Source of the DNA: Nitrosopumilaceae archaeon
GTDB taxonomy: Archaea; Thermoproteota; Nitrososphaeria; Nitrososphaerales; Nitrosopumilaceae
Direction: 5' to 3'
Assembly: GCA_030697975.1 (NCBI GenBank)
Contig: JAUYOQ010000246.1
Coordinates: forward strand, 1-7,431
DNA: 7,431 nt
Part shown: one piece after another, positions 5,397 to 7,431 of the stretch
How positions within the stretch are numbered: the first letter of the stretch is position 1
How the letters are laid out: each line of letters begins with the position of its first letter
Translations under genes and position numbers: made by a program
Notes under the pieces: generated by a model
What the model saw: only the letters and a program-made list of their open reading frames with translations
What the model was told of the DNA's origin: nothing
Database searches by the model: none

Positions 5397-5608
5397 AAGC
5401 AGTAGTTTTGGTAAAGTCTCCAAAAAAATTAATTGCTGCAAGACTAAGAAAGGTAAACGCAATTTATGATTCATTTCCAGTAAGTGGTCAGTTTGACGCT
5501 GTTGCTTTGATTAAGGTAAAAGATCTTTCTGAGATAAAGGATGTAACAACTGAGATTCAGCTGATTAAAGGTGTAGAGCGAACTGAAACTATGGTTGAAG
5601 TTCAGTAA
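5390..5608 (+). CDS. Stand-alone Lrp/AsnC ligand-binding (RAM) domain protein, second of the pair
   Basis: A 72-residue RAM-domain protein without a DNA-binding domain. Strand KAVVLVKS (3-10) is followed by a helix (KKLIAARLRKVNAI), a strand with the classic SGQFDAVALIKVKD (32-45), a helix (LSEIKDVTTEIQLIKG) and the last strand ERTETMVEV. The G33-x-F-D36 turn is the typical ligand-loop motif of Lrp/AsnC effector domains and is better preserved here than in the upstream gene. The ATG overlaps the upstream stop in ATGGTAA, giving equal reading of both proteins by coupled translation. The two are divergent paralogues that could assemble as heterodimers or rings, since RAM domains normally form dimers and octamers. 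The partner and ligand are inferred, not seen. Confidence 0.88.
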   Translation: MVKAVVLVKSPKKLIAARLRKVNAIYDSFPVSGQFDAVALIKVKDLSEIKDVTTEIQLIKGVERTETMVEVQ

Positions 5609-5615
5609 CAAAAAG

Positions 5616-5624
5616 GATTTAATG
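5616..5624 (+). promoter_or_regulatory. TATA-like element for the VOC gene
   Basis: GATTTAATG is centred 25 bp before the ATG at 5645. It lies in the 36-bp gap after the RAM pair, so the VOC gene can be transcribed by itself as well as by read-through. Confidence 0.38.
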
Positions 5625-5644
5625 AGTAAACAGCTAGGTTTGAT

Positions 5645-6058
5645 ATGAACATAAAACGTGTTGGAAATGTAATTTTGGCTGTTAAAGATTTGGATAAATC
5701 TATAAAATTCTATAACGAAATAATCGGCCTTCCTATAAAACAACAAAGAAGGGCATGGGTAGATCTTGGCTCAAAGGGTGCACTGCTGAGTCTTCATCCA
5801 GCTTCACTTACTGCTACTCATTTTGGCACCTCGATTGAAAACGGTATAGCAATTGGGTTTATTGTTGGCGATGTAAAATCAGCTGTTGAAGAATTAAGAT
5901 CAAAGGGAGTCAAAATATACAGAGATGTTGTTGATAGAGAGGCAGGAAAAAACGCAATTATTTTAGATCCTGATGATTACATGATATCATTATTTGAGCC
6001 AGATTTCAAAGATAAAGACCAACAAACCGGCGGATATCAAGGATTTACTCCTGTTTAA
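5645..6058 (+). CDS. VOC-superfamily (glyoxalase/bleomycin resistance/dioxygenase) protein
   Basis: A 137-residue single-chain VOC protein with two beta-alpha-beta-beta-beta modules. Module 1 begins VGNVILAVKDLDKSIKFYNE (6-25) and runs to LLSLHPASL; module 2 begins with GIAIGFIVGDVKSAVEEL (67-84) and ends AIILDPDDYMISLFEPD (104-120). The superfamily uses metal-assisted chemistry on substrates from methylglyoxal-glutathione to catechols, and the substrate here cannot be told. Of the four usual metal-ligand positions, the first is N8 rather than His, the second is H51, the third (near I70/F72) has no His, and the last is E118. The glyoxalase I pattern is therefore not met, and it could be metal-free or use another site. 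Length is normal for the superfamily. The stop overlaps the opposing gene's stop by 4 bp. Confidence 0.88.
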   Translation: MNIKRVGNVILAVKDLDKSIKFYNEIIGLPIKQQRRAWVDLGSKGALLSLHPASLTATHFGTSIENGIAIGFIVGDVKSAVEELRSKGVKIYRDVVDREAGKNAIILDPDDYMISLFEPDFKDKDQQTGGYQGFTPV

Positions 6059-6441
6059 AGAATTTTTTTAATTTTTGAAATTATTTCGCTAATTGTTTTA
6101 ACATTAATATCAATTGTAATGTAAAATGTCGCATTACGATTTGGAATTATAATTAAAATTACTTTTTTGTGTTTTAATAGAGCATAATCCAAATCCCCTA
6201 ATACTGTAGCTTGAGAATTACGCAGCGTTATGAGATTAGAAACTATGAAAAATTCGTTTTTTGCGTCTTCTGACTTTAAAAGAGGTTTTATTCCAGGTCG
6301 AATTATTCCAGTAAGCGTTCTGCCATATTCATTAATCGCCCCAACATATCGAATCGACTTTGAAATGTTCAAAATTTGTTGACATTTTTTTCTGTAATCT
6401 CGGATTGATTCCTTCCATTTTTGTTCAGGAGTTTTTGCCAT
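6055..6441 (-). CDS. DUF6659-like small thaumarchaeal protein, roadblock/profilin-like fold suspected
   Basis: A 128-residue soluble protein. A helical, charged N-terminus (MAKTPEQKWKESIRDYRKK) is followed by ILNISKSIRYVGAINEYG (23-40), RTLTGIIRPGIKPLL (41-55), a helix, then strands KVILIIIPN (93-101) and ATFYITIDI (104-112), and a C-terminal basic helix. The SIRYVGAIN-x-x-GR-x-L-x-G core resembles a family of small thaumarchaeal proteins catalogued, as I recall, as DUF6659. The strand-helix order and the 'see, recall, report' type of start are like roadblock/LC7 or profilin folds that bind small GTPases or sensor proteins. The family name comes from memory and is not secure. The ATG at 6441 has a TATA-like element 26 bp upstream. 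The stop overlaps that of the VOC gene. Confidence 0.72.
   Translation of the reverse strand: MAKTPEQKWKESIRDYRKKCQQILNISKSIRYVGAINEYGRTLTGIIRPGIKPLLKSEDAKNEFFIVSNLITLRNSQATVLGDLDYALLKHKKVILIIIPNRNATFYITIDINVKTISEIISKIKKIL
6063..6069 (+). terminator. T-run likely ending VOC gene transcription
   Basis: Seven T begin 5 bases after the VOC stop, followed by further T-rich sequence. This is the usual archaeal hairpin-independent terminator pattern. It lies within the 3' end of the opposing gene, so its composition is also set by Lys codons there. Confidence 0.35.
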
Positions 6442-6462
6442 TAATAGAAATTTGATGCCAAA

Positions 6463-6470
6463 CTAATAAA
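6463..6470 (-). promoter_or_regulatory. TATA-like element for the DUF6659-like gene
   Basis: Minus-strand TTTATTAG is centred 25-26 bp upstream of the ATG at 6441, indicating a leaderless transcript. The 101-bp gap 6442-6542 otherwise holds no recognisable gene. Confidence 0.42.
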
Positions 6471-6542
6471 GGTACATACAGTTAGAAATTGCAAACAGTT
6501 TATTGTAGTTACTCGCTGTTAATAGAAATAGATTCTTGAATT

Positions 6543-6935
6543 CTAAATCTTTTTGTTTTGATTCCCATTAGATGACGATTTCTCTAGCTGTTGTTTTAAT
6601 TCCAAATTTTCTTTTCGCAATTTTTCATTTTCTGTTTGTAGCAAGGCAGGGGAGTTTAGTCTAGAAAACAATGGATGTCCAGGTGGAATTAAGGAAGTAT
6701 TTACCCCAATTAATCCTGACGCAAATTTTTTATACATTTGCTGAAAATCATTTAGTTTTGCATTAATTGATGATGTGTCCTTTAGCAATTTTTCATGCAA
6801 GTGATTTGGTTTTATCAGTCCTGACGTTGTAAAAGACAATCCTGATGGAAATCTGATAAATGGAGATGTACCAGTGAGCGAATTTGGCAGCATTCCATAT
6901 AGCTCCATCATGCGTTGTGCATCAAAGTAATCCAT
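6543..6935 (-). CDS. Hypothetical protein with C-terminal leucine-zipper coiled coil, 130 residues
   Basis: Family not recognised. The N-terminal 45 residues (DYFDAQRMMELYGMLPNSL, then PFIRFPSGLSF) are rich in aromatic residues, Gly and Pro and look like a short interaction segment. A helix LHEKLLKDTSSINAKLNDF (46-64) and FASGLIGVNTSLIPPGHPLF (71-90) follow. Residues 97-119 form a clear coiled coil with Leu at heptad spacing (ALLQTENEKLRKENLELKQQ). The last 12 residues are a polar Asn/Ser/Lys tail. There is no Cys, membrane helix or signal peptide. The layout, a hydrophobic segment ahead of a zipper, recalls PHA-granule proteins such as PhaE, but no phaC is adjacent and I do not assert this. 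The gene diverges from the 49-residue gene across a 137-bp shared promoter region. Confidence 0.74.
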   Translation of the reverse strand: MDYFDAQRMMELYGMLPNSLTGTSPFIRFPSGLSFTTSGLIKPNHLHEKLLKDTSSINAKLNDFQQMYKKFASGLIGVNTSLIPPGHPLFSRLNSPALLQTENEKLRKENLELKQQLEKSSSNGNQNKKI

Positions 6936-6955
6936 GTTTTATTTTCTTTTTGAGG

Positions 6956-6964
6956 GTTATTTTT
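6956..6964 (-). promoter_or_regulatory. TATA-like element for the coiled-coil protein gene
   Basis: Minus-strand AAAAATAAC is centred 25 bp before the ATG at 6935. It forms the left half of the divergent promoter region 6936-7072. Confidence 0.42.
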
Positions 6965-7041
6965 GCTTTGGCACGCCAGAGTTGATATAGACAGGTGTAA
7001 AGTTTGACTCAGTTCTTATCAAATTGAGCTGATCGCAGACA

Positions 7042-7048
7042 CTTATAG
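7042..7048 (+). promoter_or_regulatory. TATA box for the 49-residue protein gene
   Basis: CTTATAG is centred 28 bp before the ATG at 7073, giving a leaderless or nearly leaderless mRNA. Its last two bases overlap the left arm of the palindrome at 7047-7063. Confidence 0.45.
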
Positions 7049-7063
7049 CGATCAGAGATCGCT
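7047..7063. promoter_or_regulatory. Operator-like perfect inverted repeat AGCGATC-AGA-GATCGCT
   Basis: Seven-base arms match perfectly around a 3-base spacer, between the TATA box and the presumed transcription start of the 49-residue gene. A third copy of the GATCGC half-site lies at 7031-7036, upstream of the TATA box. In archaea a dimeric helix-turn-helix repressor bound at this place would block RNA polymerase or TFB/TBP. The arms are GC-richer than the AT-rich surroundings, which makes chance less likely. The binding protein is not identified. Confidence 0.5.
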
Positions 7064-7072
7064 TCTATAAAA

Positions 7073-7222
7073 ATGGCAAAAAAGGAATTAAAGCGATGCA
7101 TAAAATGCAAAAAAAACATAGAACGTTTAGAATTGCATAAAATTGTCATGTATGTAATACGAGAAAAGCTAACAGATCATCACTATGAACATGTCGAATG
7201 TCCTGATAGGTTTACAACTTAG
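7073..7222 (+). CDS. Small Cys/His protein, 49 residues, probable zinc binder
   Basis: A short frame below normal length cut-offs, ATG to TAG, encoding 49 residues that begin MAKKELKRCIKCKKNIERLE and end VECPDRFTT. C9-IK-C12 forms a zinc knuckle; C43 and the cluster H36, H37, H40 (DHHYEHVEC), with H22, supply further possible ligands. The middle (ELHKIVMYVIREKLTD) should be a helix or strand pair. The N-terminus is Lys/Arg-rich, which suits RNA or DNA contact. The frame has a TATA box 28 bp upstream, an operator-like palindrome in the promoter, and a stop that overlaps the opposing cyclase stop by 4 bp, all signs of a real gene. The product resembles small zinc-ribbon-like proteins in thaumarchaeal genomes, but no function is known to me. 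Confidence 0.72.
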   Translation: MAKKELKRCIKCKKNIERLELHKIVMYVIREKLTDHHYEHVECPDRFTT

Positions 7223-7431
7223 CCAATATATGCAAAGACAGGGTACAGCTGTCCGGTCTCTCGATCTTGATATTTCCATTTGTGTTTGCTCCAAACAACT
7301 TTCTCAAATGATTTTTGAATTGTAGGATGTAATCTTGTATAAACATCCTCGCCTATTAGAATTTGATTTGGTTTTGCCATGCTTTGTATCTTGGCAGCAA
7401 TATTCATGGCAGGTCCAAGAACATCAACATG
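7219..7431 (-). CDS. Class III adenylate/guanylate cyclase domain protein, C-terminal end only
   Basis: The last 70 residues of a longer protein whose 5' part lies beyond the window; the frame is open to base 7431, so the Met at 7407 is internal. The visible start, HVDVLGPAMNIAAKIQS, is the class III cyclase motif D-x-x-G-x-x-x-N-x-x-x-R. D3 matches the Asp that selects adenine, N10 matches the transition-state Asn, but K14 stands where Arg is normal. It continues MAKPNQILIGEDVYTRL, the conserved beta-alpha region, and ends YPVFAYIG as such domains do. The catalytic metal-binding Asp pair lies upstream and cannot be seen, nor can any sensor or membrane domain. If active it would make cAMP from ATP. 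The stop overlaps the 49-residue gene by 4 bp. Confidence 0.87.
   Translation of the reverse strand, partial: HVDVLGPAMNIAAKIQSMAKPNQILIGEDVYTRLHPTIQKSFEKVVWSKHKWKYQDRETGQLYPVFAYIG

Noticed and set aside
7031..7063. GATCGC repeats as HIP1-like or methylation-type genome repeats
   Set aside because: The HIP1 octamer GCGATCGC itself does not occur and the motif is not seen repeatedly elsewhere in the window; an operator is a simpler reading.
7405..7407. ATG at 7407 as the start of the cyclase-like gene
   Set aside because: The frame continues to the window edge with HVDVLGPA, which belongs to the conserved cyclase motif; the Met is internal.
1..7431. Mobile element, CRISPR array, toxin-antitoxin or defence system
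   Set aside because: No terminal repeats, transposase, spaced direct repeats or defence-family motifs were seen on either strand.

Overview
The window looks like chromosomal DNA of an ammonia-oxidising archaeon of the Nitrososphaerota (Thaumarchaeota), most likely Nitrosopumilaceae. The grounds are low GC, short intergenic gaps, archaeal TATA elements about 25-30 bp upstream of start codons with almost no Shine-Dalgarno leaders, an archaeal GatB, an archaeal-type (TIGR00300) ornithine cyclodeaminase, a tRNA-Phe with encoded CCA, stand-alone RAM (Lrp/AsnC ligand-binding) proteins and several small proteins of thaumarchaeal character. The lineage is inferred from the sequence; no search was run.

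Layout. Bases 1-1192 (+) hold the 3' part of gatB (tRNA-dependent amidotransferase). It converges on 1228-2454 (-), an ornithine cyclodeaminase-like gene that probably supplies proline. Next on the minus strand come a 51-residue Cys/His protein with a GTG start (2543-2698), an unrecognised 115-residue protein (2748-3095), and a two-gene overlapping unit of an HD-domain phosphohydrolase (3372-3929) followed by a 76-residue helical protein (3149-3379). On the plus strand follow a PduO-type cobalamin adenosyltransferase (4126-4662), tRNA-Phe (4704-4780), a Lys-rich/acidic 84-residue protein (4827-5081), a pair of overlapping RAM-domain genes (5157-5396, 5390-5608) and a VOC-superfamily protein (5645-6058). 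The VOC gene ends tail-to-tail, with a 4-bp overlap, on a 128-residue DUF6659-like protein (6055-6441, -). A 130-residue protein with a C-terminal coiled coil (6543-6935, -) diverges from a 49-residue Cys/His protein (7073-7222, +), and the latter overlaps by 4 bp the end of a class III nucleotidyl cyclase gene that runs out of the window (7219-7431, -).

How the genes fit together. This is a housekeeping region with accessory small genes, not one pathway. GatB and tRNA-Phe serve translation. The cyclodeaminase serves amino-acid metabolism. The adenosyltransferase makes coenzyme B12, which ammonia-oxidising archaea need for methylmalonyl-CoA mutase of the hydroxypropionate/hydroxybutyrate cycle. 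The HD protein may act on nucleotides. The RAM pair, the cyclase domain and the small Cys/His proteins suggest ligand sensing and regulation. There is no sign of a mobile element, CRISPR array, phage genes or a defence cluster.

The points most worth a second look are a perfect 7-3-7 palindrome between the TATA box and start of the 49-residue protein gene, a Lys in place of the transition-state Arg in the cyclase fragment, a C:C mismatch in the tRNA-Phe T stem, the overlapping RAM-domain pair, and two small Cys/His genes that length-filtered gene calling would miss.
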